The notes under the pieces were generated by a model that made no database searches, had not been told where the DNA came from, and saw only the letters and a program-made list of their open reading frames with translations. From Pontibacter roseus DSM 17521 (lineage in GTDB: Bacteria; Bacteroidota; Bacteroidia; Cytophagales; Hymenobacteraceae), in assembly GCF_000373265.1 (NCBI RefSeq), contig NZ_KB890762.1, positions 940,833-1,004,832 of the forward strand: 64,000 nucleotides of DNA, written 5' to 3'. The translations under genes were made by a program, and so were the position numbers. Shown here piece after piece: positions 1 through 8,488 of this stretch (its first letter is position 1; the number at the start of each line of letters is the position of its first letter).

Positions 1-1
1 T

Positions 2-829
2 GCCGATGCCATACCTATTGAGTACCCTACCCATTGCCCTGCTTGTGGCACCTTGTTGATACGGGCCGAGGGAGAAGCCAACTTCTACTGCCCCAACGAC
101 GAAGGCTGCGCCCCTCAGATACAGGCGAAGTTGGAGCACTTTATCTCGCGCAAGGCCATGAACATCGAGGGCATCGGGCCAGAGACTATTGAGCAGCTCT
201 ACCGTACCGGACTGGTGCGCAATGCCGCCGATTTGTACGACCTGCGCTTTGAGCAGCTGATAGAACTGGAGCGTATGGGTGAGAAATCCGTTAACAACAT
301 ACTGGAGGGGCTGCAGAAATCTAAGGAAGCGCCTTTTGACCGGGTGCTGTTTGCGCTGGGTATCCGTTTCGTCGGCAGCACGGTGGCTAAAAAGCTGGCG
401 GAGCATTTCCCCGACATCGAGGCTTTGCGCAGCGCCATCTATGAAGAACTGATTGCCGTGAACGAGATTGGCGACCGCATTGCGCAGTCGCTGCTGCAGT
501 ACTTCAGCGAGCCGGAGCACCAGCAGCTGATTGAGCGCCTCAAGGCAGCCGGACTTAACTTCAAGTTCGAGAGCACGGCCCCTGAGATGGAGAGCGACAG
601 GCTAACGGGAAAAACCTTTGTGATATCGGGGGTGTTCGAGAGCGTGAGCCGCGATGAGCTGCAACGCATTATCACCAGCCATGGCGGCAAGGTAGTCAGC
701 TCCATCTCTGCCAAGCTCTCCTACCTGGTGGCCGGCGACAAAATGGGTCCATCCAAGCTGGAGAAGGCGACAAAACTAGGCATCACGATACTCTCCGAGG
801 ACCAGTTCCTGGAGATGGTGAACAGCTAA
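2..829 (+). CDS. ligA: NAD-dependent DNA ligase, C-terminal part
   Basis: The 3' portion of an NAD+-dependent DNA ligase, which seals nicks during replication and repair. The reading frame is open from base 2, so the start lies outside the window; 275 residues are visible. A four-Cys zinc finger opens the fragment (CPAC, then YCPNDEGC). Helix-hairpin-helix repeats follow (NIEGIGPETIEQLY, ELERMGEKSVNNILEGL, GIRFVGSTVAKKLAEHF, VNEIGDRIAQSLLQYF). A C-terminal BRCT domain covers the last 80 or so residues (LTGKTFVISGVFESVSRDEL, ISAKLSYLVAGDKMGPSKL). This domain order is diagnostic of LigA. The adenylation domain with the catalytic Lys is not in view. Confidence 0.97.
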   Translation, partial: ADAIPIEYPTHCPACGTLLIRAEGEANFYCPNDEGCAPQIQAKLEHFISRKAMNIEGIGPETIEQLYRTGLVRNAADLYDLRFEQLIELERMGEKSVNNILEGLQKSKEAPFDRVLFALGIRFVGSTVAKKLAEHFPDIEALRSAIYEELIAVNEIGDRIAQSLLQYFSEPEHQQLIERLKAAGLNFKFESTAPEMESDRLTGKTFVISGVFESVSRDELQRIITSHGGKVVSSISAKLSYLVAGDKMGPSKLEKATKLGITILSEDQFLEMVNS

Positions 830-1252
830 CGGACCTTCTATACTTTGTTGTAAAAGAGAATCGCCGGGCTATGGGTAGTCCGGCGATTCAACCATTAACA
901 AACAAACAATACATAAAACAACTAGCTAAACTCACACCGGGTTTATGTCTTTCCGGTGACACAAAGAGAATCCATTTCCGAGACATAAAAAAATGAATTA
1001 GACGAACGGCAGGAAACCCTATACCAACAACCACATTCCGGATTGTTCTGTTTTGTCTGGCAAAGAGTATCCTTCATAGTCCCAAAGCAGCCCTTGGTAT
1101 AGAGGGCCCTCGGCTATACCTATAAAACCCTATTATTTCTTTATCTTTAGCTTGAATGACAGAGGTCCTCCAGAAAGCAAGAGGCTACCACTGTCCTGCC
1201 ACTACCCTTAAAAATCAGCGAGTTGAATACATTTGCCCTCCCAGAGTTCTCC
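830..1252. other. Intergenic region between ligA and the histidine kinase
   Basis: No convincing gene. It holds a hairpin just after ligA, a small CACCGG/CCGGTG inverted repeat at 935-958, and a GGTATAG/CTATACC inverted pair at 1096-1120 built from the motif that is over-represented across the window. The + strand ORF at 1156-1515 runs into the kinase gene in another frame and looks like a shadow. Confidence 0.6.
858..889 (+). terminator. Hairpin downstream of ligA
   Basis: A 10 bp perfect stem (GAATCGCCGG / CCGGCGATTC) with a 12-nt loop lies 29 bases after the ligA stop. No T-tract follows on the + strand, so it is a weak intrinsic terminator or an mRNA 3'-end stabiliser. Confidence 0.45.
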
Positions 1253-2266
1253 ATGAAGAAGCGGTACAAGCTGGCCATACACGTTGCGGCGTGGGCGTTC
1301 TTTGGCGCCTGGATTTTCTACATCCAGTTTCAGCGCGGCCTTACCCTGGGCAAGGCCATCGACTCGCTGGTGGGACTGAGCTTTGCGATGCTCATCTTTT
1401 ATCTCAACTGGTACGTGCTCATTCCCCGCTACCTGGCCCGCAACCGTATCTTGCTCTATATCGCCCTGATTCTGGCCACGCTCACCACCGTGGCACTCGT
1501 GCGCTCTCCTCTTGACTTCTTTGTGTTCCGGGAGTTCAATCCGGGCATGCAGGTGCTCTACTCCTCTGACCGCATCCTGAACTATGTGCTGGCGGGCCTT
1601 ATAGTGGTCTTCATCAGTTCGGCCCTCAAAGTGACGGGCAATTACATCCGAAACGAGCGGCGAAACAAGGAACTGGAGAACCAGAAACTGACGGCGGAAC
1701 TTAACTTCCTCAAGTCGCAGGTGAACCCGCACTTCCTCTTCAACACGCTCAATAACATCTATTCCCTGGCCTACAAGCAGTCCCCTGAGACGCCCGACGC
1801 CATCATGAAGCTCTCGCTCCTGATGCGCTACATGCTCTATGAAAGCAACGACACGCTGGTGAGCCTGGAGAAGGAAGTGGACCATATTCACAATTTCATT
1901 GACCTGCAAAAGCTGCGCCTGCGGGAGCAGACGAGCATCCGCTTCAACATTGACGGTGAATTAGCAGGCAAACAGATTGCCCCCATGCTGCTCATGACGC
2001 TGGTGGAGAACGCCTTTAAACATGGACTGGTGAGCCGCAACGAGATTGGCATCGGGCTGGACCTCAAGGTACAGGACGATGCGCTGCTCTTTACCACCGT
2101 CAACAACACCAGCAGCCACAAAAAGCGCGAGTTTGGCGGCATCGGCTTGCAAAACCTGCAGCAGCGCCTTAACTTGCTGTACCACAACCGCCACGAACTG
2201 AACTTTGAGGAGAAAGACGGCACGTTCTACGCCTCGCTCAAACTATACTTCCAACCAAAAAAATAA
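1253..2266 (+). CDS. LytS-type sensor histidine kinase
   Basis: Membrane sensor kinase of the His_kinase/LytS family, 337 residues. About four N-terminal membrane segments (near residues 7-25, 42-60, 68-88, 118-138) precede a short linker and the H-box QVNPHFLFNTLNNI, where His160 is the expected phosphorylation site. An HATPase_c domain follows, with N-box LVENAFKHG and GGIGLQNLQQRL. There is no separate extracellular sensor domain, so the signal is probably sensed in or near the membrane. ATG 1253 is chosen over an upstream in-frame TTG at 1223 because the first membrane segment follows it directly. The gene ends 4 bases before the LytTR regulator, its likely partner. Confidence 0.95.
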   Translation: MKKRYKLAIHVAAWAFFGAWIFYIQFQRGLTLGKAIDSLVGLSFAMLIFYLNWYVLIPRYLARNRILLYIALILATLTTVALVRSPLDFFVFREFNPGMQVLYSSDRILNYVLAGLIVVFISSALKVTGNYIRNERRNKELENQKLTAELNFLKSQVNPHFLFNTLNNIYSLAYKQSPETPDAIMKLSLLMRYMLYESNDTLVSLEKEVDHIHNFIDLQKLRLREQTSIRFNIDGELAGKQIAPMLLMTLVENAFKHGLVSRNEIGIGLDLKVQDDALLFTTVNNTSSHKKREFGGIGLQNLQQRLNLLYHNRHELNFEEKDGTFYASLKLYFQPKK

Positions 2267-2270
2267 ACCT

Positions 2271-3005
2271 ATGACCATCCGCTGCCTTGCCGTTGACGAC
2301 GAACCCCTGGCCCTCGATATCATTGAGAGCTACGTGGGCAAACTTCCTTTCCTGAAGCTGGTCAAGACCTGCTCCAGCGCCACGGAGGCCATGCAGGTGC
2401 TCCAGACCGAGCAGGTGGATTTGATGTTTCTCGACATCGAGATGCCAGAGCTGACGGGTATACAGTTCTTGAATATACTCAAGAACCAGCCGCTCATCAT
2501 CTTCACCACCGCTTACCCCGACTACGCGCTGGAGGGCTTCAACCAGGATGCAGTGGACTACCTGCTCAAGCCCATTCCCTTCGACCGTTTTCTGAAGGCG
2601 GTGACCAAGGCGCAGGAGCGGCTGCAGCGCAATGGCAAAGCACAGGACACACAGGCTGCCCCAGCCCCGGCTCCGACAGCCGAGCATGATTTCATGTTCG
2701 TGAAGGCCGACTACAAAACCGTGCGCGTCGATTTCAGGGACATTTTATGGGTTGAGGGGCTTAAGGACTACATCATCATCCAGACGAAGGACCAGAAAAT
2801 CATCACGCTGCTTTCCATGAACAAGGCGATGGAGAAGCTACCGGAATCGAAATTCCTGCGGGTGCACCGTTCCTTCATTGTGGCGCTCCAGAAGATTGAC
2901 AGCATCGAGAAAAGCCGTATCCGTATCGGCAACAAAGAGATTCCGATTGGCGAGGTATACAAAGACCAGTTCCTGAAGTGGGTGGAGGAAAACAATATAC
3001 AGTAG
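2271..3005 (+). CDS. LytTR-family response regulator
   Basis: Response regulator partner of the upstream kinase, 244 residues. The N-terminal receiver domain contains the acidic pair in AVDDEP, phospho-acceptor Asp55 in MFLDIEMPELTG, the Thr switch in IIFTTAY, and Lys in YLLKPIPFDRF. An Ala/Pro-rich linker (about residues 125-140) leads to a LytTR DNA-binding domain: DFMFVKADYKTVRVDF, ILWVEGLKDYIII, FLRVHRSFIVAL. ATG 2271 lies 4 bases after the kinase stop, matching the start of the receiver fold; the longer frame upstream overlaps the kinase and is not needed. The pair is very probably one transcription unit. The target genes cannot be read from the sequence. Confidence 0.95.
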   Translation: MTIRCLAVDDEPLALDIIESYVGKLPFLKLVKTCSSATEAMQVLQTEQVDLMFLDIEMPELTGIQFLNILKNQPLIIFTTAYPDYALEGFNQDAVDYLLKPIPFDRFLKAVTKAQERLQRNGKAQDTQAAPAPAPTAEHDFMFVKADYKTVRVDFRDILWVEGLKDYIIIQTKDQKIITLLSMNKAMEKLPESKFLRVHRSFIVALQKIDSIEKSRIRIGNKEIPIGEVYKDQFLKWVEENNIQ

Positions 3006-3276
3006 AAGCTTTGAGAGTTGGGAAAGCCGGGAGTTAGGTATTATCCGAAATCTGGTTTGTTATTCATGCAATGTGAAATACGTTGGCTGAAATAATACAA
3101 CTCCAATAAGGCAGTGTCAGCACACAAAACTTTTAGTGCATAGGAACGAAATAATATTTTATTTTAACAAACCAATACTATTCGTCTACCCATGCTTTTG
3201 TATCTCTTGCTATTATTAATTTATATCTAATAGGTAAAAACTCACATATCCTATACATAAGCGTATTCAAAGTATA

Positions 3277-3309
3277 AGCGTAGTTAAACGAAACACGTTT
3301 AACTACGCT
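3277..3309. repeat. 14 bp inverted repeat (hairpin)
   Basis: AGCGTAGTTAAACG, a 5-base loop (AAACA), then the exact complement CGTTTAACTACGCT. No T-tract follows on either strand, so it does not look like a standard terminator. It could be an operator, an RNA structure or a small-element remnant. Confidence 0.65.
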
Positions 3310-3636
3310 GAAATTGGCCTTTCACTCTGCCTTTGATATGTTCTGGAATCCCGTTGCAGACCCCCTCCTAAGGCTGATATTCTGAGTGTTCCTCTAGCTT
3401 TTAAACCTTTCTCGAAAACTCCCACGGAGGGTGCAATAAAACTGTTACACAAAACATGTTTTATGCTGCCCTAATCTACTGCAATAGGCCATGTGCAGTA
3501 TCAGAAGAAAATCGCGTTCAAACTGCTATTTTGAGTACTGGAGTTCTGTCTCCAAAGTAGTTACTCCCCCTACTGCTTTGCTGCATTTTTGATGCCTATA
3601 CCAAGGCACAGTCACAAGGTATAGCTCTCCTTCGTT

Positions 3637-3654
3637 GGTCGATTTAAATCGACC
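3637..3654. promoter_or_regulatory. 18 bp perfect palindrome, candidate operator
   Basis: GGTCGATTTAAATCGACC is a perfect dyad with no spacer, 97 bases upstream of the haloperoxidase-like gene. The shape fits a homodimeric repressor or activator site. No cognate regulator is adjacent, so the role is inferred only from symmetry and position. Confidence 0.5.
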
Positions 3655-3750
3655 GTCAGGCCCCAGAAGTCTATACCTATTGTCTCTTCTAGCAAAGATG
3701 TTCTACCTGCTTACCGTGTTGCATTTGGTTAAACCGAGATATTGTAGTTT

Positions 3751-5184
3751 ATGAAAACATTTATTAAACTTTTTGGTGTGCTAATACTTCTTGTCGGTCT
3801 GGGTTCCTGCGAGAAAGATGAATTTGACTCAATGGAATTGAGTGCAGAAGAAACAGACGAACATAAACGCGGTCGCTATGATGTCCTGACCGATTCTTAT
3901 AGCCCTGCGGTTGTAATTCAATGGTATGAGTTAATAAGCCAGTCCATAGACAATCGCGTGTCTCTAGCGGTAGAAGCTAAGATATATGCCATGACCACGT
4001 TGGCTATGCACGATGCTTTGAACAATGTAGTGCCAAAATATGAGACGTATGCATTGAATAATTCGAGAGTTGATATGAGAGGCGTTACCAAAAAGAACGT
4101 TCAATCAATGGCAGACGCTGCGGTCTCACAGGCGGCTCGGGACATGCTGGTACAGCTTTATCCGTCTGCCACTGTAGCTGCTGATGACCTTTTGAGTAGA
4201 ATCCTTTCAGAGATTAAGGATTCGGATTACAAAAAAGGTGGGAAACACAACTTACATATAAGTGGCATTCAGATTGGACAGGAAGCTGCCGCTGCTGTTC
4301 TGTCTAAACGAGCGAATGATTTTCAGCTAGCCTTTGCAACACACGTGGGAAGTACAGCGCCGGGCCAACATCAATCCGATTATATGCCGTGGATGGTGGC
4401 GAACCCTCCTGTTTGGCCTGACAACGCAGTTTTTGCCCCTAATATGGGAAGCCTTACACCATTCGGAATCAAATCTGGGGCACAATTCACAGATGTGGCT
4501 CCGTATCCTTTAAACTCAGCTGAATATCTGGCAGATTATAATGAAGTTAAAGAACTTGGTTGTAATAATTGCCCTTTGAGAACAGATGAACAAACGCAAA
4601 TCGGTGCCTTTTGGATAGAAAGTGTGTCAAGCTCTATGAACAGACTGGCACGGGCGCTGATTGTTCAGCGAGAACTAAATGGATGGGAAGCGGCAAGACT
4701 GGTTGGGCTTATCCAAATGTCTCAAATAGACGCTTGGATTGCCTCTTTCGATGGCAAATACCACTTCAATTTCTGGAGACCTATTACAGCCATTAGAGCA
4801 GGGAATTCTGATGGCGTGGAGGCTACAGAGGGCGATGCTTCCTGGACGCCTACTTTTACTATTTACCAGCCTTTCATGGCACCAACGCCCCCCACTCCGG
4901 AGTTTCCGTCCACACACGCCTATAATGCGGGCGCTGCTGCAGCTGTTTTTAAATCCTTTTTCAGAACCGACTATATTGATTTGAACCTTACCAGCCCATA
5001 CTATTTGCCTGGAATTGAGCGTAATTTCAGCAGCTTTTCACAAATGGCTTTTGAAAACGCTGTATCGAGGATTTACATAGGATATCATTTTAGAAACGCC
5101 GTCGAGGTTGGTAACAGGCAAGGCAGGGAACTAGGAAATTATGTGTATGGGAACAATCTGAGAGAACTCAAAAAGGTTCTTTAA
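3751..5184 (+). CDS. Vanadium-dependent haloperoxidase / PAP2-like lipoprotein
   Basis: A 477-residue exported protein of the vanadium haloperoxidase / PAP2 phosphatase superfamily. A lipoprotein signal (MKTFIKLFGVLILLVGLGSC) predicts lipidation at Cys20. The vanadate/phosphate pocket is recognisable: Lys336 and Arg343 in KYHFNFWRPITAIR, Ser387 and His389 in EFPSTHAYNAG, Arg440 and His446 in SRIYIGYHFRNAVEVG. The usual PSGH is PSTH here. The enzyme may oxidise halides with H2O2 or act as a phosphatase; sequence alone does not decide. Codon use is clearly more AT-rich than in neighbouring genes, and the upstream region matches, so acquisition by transfer is plausible. A terminator follows. Confidence 0.88.
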   Translation: MKTFIKLFGVLILLVGLGSCEKDEFDSMELSAEETDEHKRGRYDVLTDSYSPAVVIQWYELISQSIDNRVSLAVEAKIYAMTTLAMHDALNNVVPKYETYALNNSRVDMRGVTKKNVQSMADAAVSQAARDMLVQLYPSATVAADDLLSRILSEIKDSDYKKGGKHNLHISGIQIGQEAAAAVLSKRANDFQLAFATHVGSTAPGQHQSDYMPWMVANPPVWPDNAVFAPNMGSLTPFGIKSGAQFTDVAPYPLNSAEYLADYNEVKELGCNNCPLRTDEQTQIGAFWIESVSSSMNRLARALIVQRELNGWEAARLVGLIQMSQIDAWIASFDGKYHFNFWRPITAIRAGNSDGVEATEGDASWTPTFTIYQPFMAPTPPTPEFPSTHAYNAGAAAAVFKSFFRTDYIDLNLTSPYYLPGIERNFSSFSQMAFENAVSRIYIGYHFRNAVEVGNRQGRELGNYVYGNNLRELKKVL

Positions 5185-5489
5185 GATACAGATAATCTAC
5201 AGAATCGTCCGGCCTCTACTAGGCCGGACGATTGCTTTTAAGCCGCATCAAGTGTGTAGATACCCCCTAAACTTGGTATTCAAATAAAGAGATTTCAGAT
5301 TCCCCTCACGGCTAAGATGCACATTGACTTAATTGAGACACCATAGGTCATACCAATACCAGACAGTTAAGCTGTAATATACTATAAGCCAAAACACTAC
5401 AGGTTTGCTGATTCCTATTGCTGTTAACTGCACATGCGTTTGCAGATTCCGTTGGATAGTTCGAACTTCGTGCTTTAGAAAAACAGCGC
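5185..5489. other. Intergenic region upstream of dapA
   Basis: Apart from the terminator at 5203-5239 nothing recognisable is present. It is AT-rich; no promoter box could be placed with confidence. Confidence 0.5.
5203..5239 (+). terminator. Rho-independent terminator
   Basis: A 13 bp GC-rich perfect stem (AATCGTCCGGCCT and its complement) with loop CTACT is followed by GCTTTT, 18 bases after the haloperoxidase-like stop. Confidence 0.9.
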
Positions 5490-6359
5490 ATGATACAAGA
5501 TAAACTAAAAGGAACAGGCGTTGCCCTGGTTACCCCATTTACCAGCAACCTGGCAGTGGATTACGACGGCCTGCGCCAACTGCTGGATTTCACGCTGGAA
5601 GGTGGTGTAGAGTACCTGGTGGTGAACGGCACCACCGGCGAATCCGTGACCACCACGGCGGCAGAGAAGGCCGAAATACTGGCTTTTGTGAAGAAACACG
5701 TGAACGGCCGGGTGCCCTTGGTGTATGGCCTGGGCGGAAACAACACACAGCATATATTGGCTACCATCCAGAGCACTGACCTGGAAGGTATAGCCGCGGT
5801 GCTTTCCGTGAGCCCTTACTACAACAAGCCGCCGCAGCAGGGCATTTACCAACACTACGTACAAATCGCCGACGCCTGTCCGGTTCCGGTTATCCTATAC
5901 AACGTGCCGGGCCGCACCGGCAGCAACATTTCTGGGGAGACTACCATTCGACTGGCGACGCACCATAACATTGTGGGCATCAAGGAAGCCTCCGGTAACC
6001 TGGAGCAATGTATGTACATCGCCAAGCACAAACCAGCTGATTTCCTGCTCATCAGCGGAGATGACCTGCTCACGCTGCCTATGATGGCTTTTGGTGCCGT
6101 GGGTGTGATTTCCGTGCTCGCCAATGCCTTCCCCGAGAAGTTCAGCAACATGGTCAGACTTGGGCTGGAGAGCAAGTTCGCCGAAGCCTCCAAGCTAATT
6201 TTCGACTTCGTGGACATCAACTCCATGATGTATGAGGAAGGTAACCCTGTAGGTGTGAAGGCCCTTCTGGAAAGATTTGGCGTATGCAGCCCAGCCGTCA
6301 GACTTCCCTTGGTCGAAGCATCTGCCGGCCTGAAAGACAGACTCTACAGGCAGCTATAA
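5490..6359 (+). CDS. dapA: 4-hydroxy-tetrahydrodipicolinate synthase
   Basis: Condenses pyruvate with aspartate semialdehyde, the first committed step of lysine and diaminopimelate synthesis, in the cytoplasm. At 289 residues it is the normal family length. Visible signatures are the pyruvate-binding NGTTGESVT motif near residue 45, PYYNKPPQQG near 110, the proton-relay Tyr137 in YNVPGRTGSN, and Schiff-base Lys165 in GIKEASGN. It begins at ATG 5490 and stands alone between two terminators. Confidence 0.97.
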   Translation: MIQDKLKGTGVALVTPFTSNLAVDYDGLRQLLDFTLEGGVEYLVVNGTTGESVTTTAAEKAEILAFVKKHVNGRVPLVYGLGGNNTQHILATIQSTDLEGIAAVLSVSPYYNKPPQQGIYQHYVQIADACPVPVILYNVPGRTGSNISGETTIRLATHHNIVGIKEASGNLEQCMYIAKHKPADFLLISGDDLLTLPMMAFGAVGVISVLANAFPEKFSNMVRLGLESKFAEASKLIFDFVDINSMMYEEGNPVGVKALLERFGVCSPAVRLPLVEASAGLKDRLYRQL

Positions 6360-6386
6360 CAGGTATAGCTACCTTTCATCTACTAA

Positions 6387-6421
6387 GCAAGGCCGGACAA
6401 ACACCGGCCTTGCCTGTTTTT
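6387..6421 (+). terminator. Rho-independent terminator of dapA
   Basis: A 10 bp stem (GCAAGGCCGG / CCGGCCTTGC) with a 7-nt loop is followed by CTGTTTTT. Confidence 0.88.
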
Positions 6422-6498
6422 CCGGTTGCCTACTGCAGGTTAGGAGGCTGGTTAAATTTTGCTATATTAGCTTTCCTTTATGTTTTAACCTTACCCTT

Positions 6499-7401
6499 AT
6501 GCGTCAACCGCTGCTGATTCTGTCGCTCCTGAGCCTGATTGCCTGCAACACTTCAACAGACAAGGCCACAGAAAACCAAACAGACCATACGCACCTGCTC
6601 GACTCTACGGCGCAAGAGGCTGAGACGGCAGACACTACCACGATTCCCTCTGACGAAGAACTGCAAGACTATACCATCGACACGACCGGCTTGACGCCTG
6701 AACCCGCAGCGGCAGTCAAAATCCTAATCGAAGGGCGCTTTCACAAGCACGAGGTATGGCAAGGGGCTGAGCACAAGCAGTGGATGGGGCTGGTGTACCA
6801 GGATAGCACGTTTCAACTCCTGCCGGCCGCTGTGACGGTAAGCCCATTTTTTGACCCCGTGCTGGACAGCAAGGCTGCTAAAACCATGTCGGGGCGTGAA
6901 GTGGGCGGCGCAATACCAGGAACGCTCTTCTTCCTGACAGGTATGCCGCAACTGAAAGCCGGCTCTATAGATACGGTTGGCTTCTCCAGTTCCGTTGTTT
7001 TACCTAACACTTCGCTCCACCTGAGATTCCGGGACAAGACCTATACCTTGGAGGCGAAGGGTGACAGTGTGCAGGAGGAAAGCTCAGAATCCTACTCCCT
7101 GAAGAACTACAGCTGGCGAATAAGCGGCACCCGGAACGGCAGGAAAATAAGCCAGGAACTGGCCAGCGACACCGACTTTGAGAGCGCCATATACGTGCTG
7201 CTGTGGGCCGGAGACCTGGACCGCGACGGTATACCTGATTTGCTGGCAGACCTGTCCAACCACTACAATGCCTCCGAGGTCACCCTCTTCCTCTCTTCCA
7301 AAGCTGACAAGGGAAAACTGTACAAAAAAGTAGCCGCCTTCCGTTCCGAAGCCTATCCCGCAACTGCCGCTTCTGACAGCCTGCAGGCGCCTGTACTATA
7401 G
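6499..7401 (+). CDS. Uncharacterised lipoprotein with FG-GAP-like segment
   Basis: 300 residues. The signal MRQPLLILSLLSLIAC predicts a lipoprotein with Cys16 as the lipidated residue. A Thr/Glu/Asp-rich linker (residues 17-60) tethers a mostly beta-strand body. Near residue 235, the string WAGDLDRDGIPDLLADLSNH is a DxDxDG calcium-loop or FG-GAP-type repeat, a pattern common in secreted Bacteroidota proteins. The function is unknown. It follows dapA's terminator and precedes a membrane-protein pair on the same strand. Confidence 0.85.
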   Translation: MRQPLLILSLLSLIACNTSTDKATENQTDHTHLLDSTAQEAETADTTTIPSDEELQDYTIDTTGLTPEPAAAVKILIEGRFHKHEVWQGAEHKQWMGLVYQDSTFQLLPAAVTVSPFFDPVLDSKAAKTMSGREVGGAIPGTLFFLTGMPQLKAGSIDTVGFSSSVVLPNTSLHLRFRDKTYTLEAKGDSVQEESSESYSLKNYSWRISGTRNGRKISQELASDTDFESAIYVLLWAGDLDRDGIPDLLADLSNHYNASEVTLFLSSKADKGKLYKKVAAFRSEAYPATAASDSLQAPVL

Positions 7402-7474
7402 CTGCATCCGGCATCACAACCATAATCCGTTACAAGCGTTCTATACCTGAATATTCTAATACAGGTATAACGCT

Positions 7475-7978
7475 ATGAGAAAGCATAATCAGGAGCTTGA
7501 AATAGACGAAGATATCGAGCTGGAACGGAAGAACTGGGCTGTGGAGCGGGTGGCTTGGGTTTTTATGGCTATCGTAGTACTAGCTGCGCTGCTGGGCTTT
7601 ACCGGCAATGGCGGCCTGAAAGGCATCAATCTTCTGACCGCAGGTAGCCAGGCAGATGGTGTAGAGGTAGAATACGAGCGCTACCTGCGCCGCAAAGCAC
7701 CCTCCGAACTGAAAGTGACGCTGTATCCTACAGCCACTTCCCCTGAAAGGGAACTGCAGTTCAGCAAGGACTTTTACGATAAAGTACAAGTGGAGCAGGT
7801 AGTACCAGAACCTTCGGAGGTCTACACGCACGAGCAAGGCATCACCTATACCTTCTCGGGTGCAGGCAGCACATCGCCCATCATATTTTACCTGAAGCCC
7901 AAGCACATGGGCAGCCTGGAGGTCAGCCTGAAAACCGGCGAAAAAAGCCTGGCTATTTCACAATTCGTATACCCATAA
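7475..7978 (+). CDS. Single-pass membrane protein of unknown function
   Basis: 167 residues. A charged cytoplasmic N-terminus (about 28 residues, many Glu and Asp) is followed by one membrane helix, VAWVFMAIVVLAALLGF. About 115 extracytoplasmic residues of beta character follow. The gene lies 9 bases upstream of the DUF421 gene and probably forms an operon with it; the two may act together in the membrane. No family is recognised for the soluble part. Confidence 0.83.
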   Translation: MRKHNQELEIDEDIELERKNWAVERVAWVFMAIVVLAALLGFTGNGGLKGINLLTAGSQADGVEVEYERYLRRKAPSELKVTLYPTATSPERELQFSKDFYDKVQVEQVVPEPSEVYTHEQGITYTFSGAGSTSPIIFYLKPKHMGSLEVSLKTGEKSLAISQFVYP

Positions 7979-7987
7979 CCCAACGAA

Positions 7988-8437
7988 ATGGAAACTGTTA
8001 TCAGAGGCTTGGTACTCTATCTTTTCCTGATGATTTTATTCCGGATAAGCGGTAAGAGGACTTTAAGCGAAACCACGGTATTTGATTTTGTGCTGCTGCT
8101 CATCGTTGCCGAAACAGCCGAACAGGCGCTGCTAAGCGACGACCATTCTATGACTAACAGCCTGATATTAATCGTCACACTGATTATCACGGATATCTCG
8201 CTTTCTTTGGTCAAACAGCGCTTCAAGCAGTTTGGCAAAGTAGTGGATGGCGTCCCTATCATTCTGCTCGACGATGGTAAACTCCTGCATGACCGACTCC
8301 AGCGGGTACGTGTAGATGAGAACGATATACTGGAATCGGCCAGGGAAATGCAGGGGCTGCAACGGCTCGACCAGATAAAGTATGCCATACTGGAAAAAGA
8401 CGGCAGAATCACCATCATTCCCAGAAAAGAGGAATAA
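7988..8437 (+). CDS. DUF421 (YetF-like) membrane protein
   Basis: 149 residues. Three N-terminal membrane helices (LVLYLFLMILFRISGKRTLS, FDFVLLLIVAETAEQALL, SLILIVTLIITDISLSLV) carry the conserved RxxGKRxLsexxxFDFxxxL signature of the DUF421/YetF family. A small cytoplasmic alpha/beta domain follows (VVDGVPIILLDDGKLLHDRL, DQIKYAILEKDGRITIIP). It is shorter than E. coli or Bacillus members of about 220-230 residues but keeps both modules. The biochemical role of the family is poorly defined; in spore-formers some members serve spore functions, which does not apply here. Confidence 0.9.
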   Translation: METVIRGLVLYLFLMILFRISGKRTLSETTVFDFVLLLIVAETAEQALLSDDHSMTNSLILIVTLIITDISLSLVKQRFKQFGKVVDGVPIILLDDGKLLHDRLQRVRVDENDILESAREMQGLQRLDQIKYAILEKDGRITIIPRKEE

Positions 8438-8488
8438 AAAAGCAGCAGGCGTAACCCCACTCTTTGCTGCCAAAGGTATAGCGGAAGC

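Larger units (their letters stand above)
3006..3750. other. Long AT-rich intergenic region
   Basis: 745 bases with no convincing gene. It is noticeably more AT-rich than the surrounding coding DNA. It contains a 14 bp hairpin (3277-3309) and an 18 bp perfect palindrome (3637-3654), annotated separately. The AT-rich character continues into the following haloperoxidase-like gene. Confidence 0.7.
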
